64,000 bases of DNA from Candidatus Desulfofervidaceae bacterium. Lineage in GTDB: Bacteria > Desulfobacterota > Desulfofervidia > Desulfofervidales > Desulfofervidaceae. The notes under the pieces are model-generated. The model did no database searches and was not told where the DNA came from. It saw only the letters and a list, made by a program, of their open reading frames with translations. Below are positions 63,773-64,000 of this stretch, one piece after another (within the stretch, counting starts at the first letter, position 1; every line of letters begins with the position of its first letter). Location: positions 1 to 64,000 of the forward strand of contig JALWFG010000014.1 of the NCBI GenBank assembly GCA_027038965.1. The letters are read 5' to 3'. The position numbers and the translations under genes are program-made.

Positions 63773-63844
63773 TCACGTGCCACACTTATGAAAGAAAAGA
63801 AATATGACCACCAAAAACACAAAGAACAAAATTCCTTTTAGCAT
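63773..63844 (-). CDS. Very small predicted membrane protein upstream of glnD
   Basis: 23 residues: MLKGILFFVFLVVIFLFFHK then CGT. It is one hydrophobic helix with a basic start. GGAGGG stands 11 bases before the ATG, and the stop is five bases before the glnD start, so the two are likely coupled. Could be a real small protein or a translational leader. Confidence 0.4.
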   Translation of the reverse strand: MLKGILFFVFLVVIFLFFHKCGT

Positions 63845-63858
63845 GATAAATAACCCTC

Positions 63859-63999
63859 CTATCTGCTTGGTTCCCTAAGGTTTATAATGGCTTCCTTGGC
63901 CTCAGTCAGTGTCTTAAAAGGTACTACCTCTATTGTCACCCCAGCCTCGGATAAAACAAAAAAGGGACCTCTACCGGAAAGGTCCATTTTGCTTAAGAC
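63859..63999 (-). CDS. C-terminal end of an unidentified protein
   Basis: The frame is open from the window edge and ends at TAG 63859. The visible 46 residues read VLSKMDLSGRGPFFVLSEAG then VTIEVVPFKTLTEAKEAIIN and LREPSR, a plausible alpha/beta C-terminus. No family was recognised. The next small gene starts 15 bases after its stop. Confidence 0.4.
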   Translation of the reverse strand, partial: VLSKMDLSGRGPFFVLSEAGVTIEVVPFKTLTEAKEAIINLREPSR

Positions 64000-64000
64000 A

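Overview
The window comes from a low-GC, strictly anaerobic sulfate reducer, most likely of the Desulfobacterota/Thermodesulfobacteria grade. A 10 kb plus-strand block holds the core of dissimilatory sulfate reduction: aprBA, qmoABC and dsrABD. Menaquinone is made by the futalosine route. A tungsten-type aldehyde:ferredoxin oxidoreductase, an HdrD/TmcB-like iron-sulfur protein and an Lpt system (diderm envelope) are also present. Gene content recalls deep-branching thermophilic reducers such as Candidatus Desulfofervidus, but this is recall of gene style, not an alignment.

Layout. 1-0.5 kb: end of a type II secretion pseudopilin operon (minus). 0.5-2 kb: a long gap, then a CPBP intramembrane protease convergent with a tiny protein carrying a Cys-containing C-terminal sorting tail. 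2-10 kb: an unusual plus-strand cluster of PqqD-like protein, ATP-grasp ligase, alanine-racemase-fold decarboxylase, urea transporter/M23 peptidase fusion, beta-barrel protein and TPR protein, running by overlap into an AOR. 10.2-19 kb: fabD, a small Cys protein, a radical SAM protein, a giant dehydratase-activase-like protein and an Mla-type lipid transporter. 19.3-29.7 kb: the sulfate-respiration island, with two very good sigma70 promoters and two strong terminators.

29.8-36.7 kb (minus): rimI, PTS IIA, rapZ, hpf, rpoN, lptBAC, kdsC and a ubiE/menG methyltransferase, a typical proteobacterial RpoN/Lpt neighbourhood. 36.9-39.7 kb: the HdrD/TmcB-like gene with a sigma54 promoter and tandem upstream dyads, facing a divergent PAS-AAA+-Fis sigma54 activator. 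39.9-40.7 kb: a toxin-antitoxin pair and an ATPase scrap. 40.7-45.5 kb (minus): a TetR-led mqnE-mqnC-mqnX-mqnA operon. 45.5-47 kb: a histidine kinase behind a perfect (CACT)24 microsatellite that begins at a sigma54-like promoter.

47-50 kb: a DEAD-box helicase followed by a scarred accessory region with a dispersed palindromic repeat, gene fragments, a Phd/PIN toxin-antitoxin pair and an attC-like site. 50-59 kb: mutS2, dnaG, rpoD, gatC, gatA and pepA (plus). 59.3-64 kb: panB, a membrane protein, glnD and the end of another gene (minus). No rRNA, tRNA, CRISPR array or intact insertion sequence was recognised.

Functionally, sulfate-derived APS is reduced by AprAB with electrons from menaquinol through QmoABC, and sulfite is reduced by DsrAB with DsrD as activator. 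The mqn genes and the UbiE-type methyltransferase supply the quinone. RpoN, encoded here, probably serves the two sigma54-type promoters found beside the Tmc-like gene and the histidine kinase.
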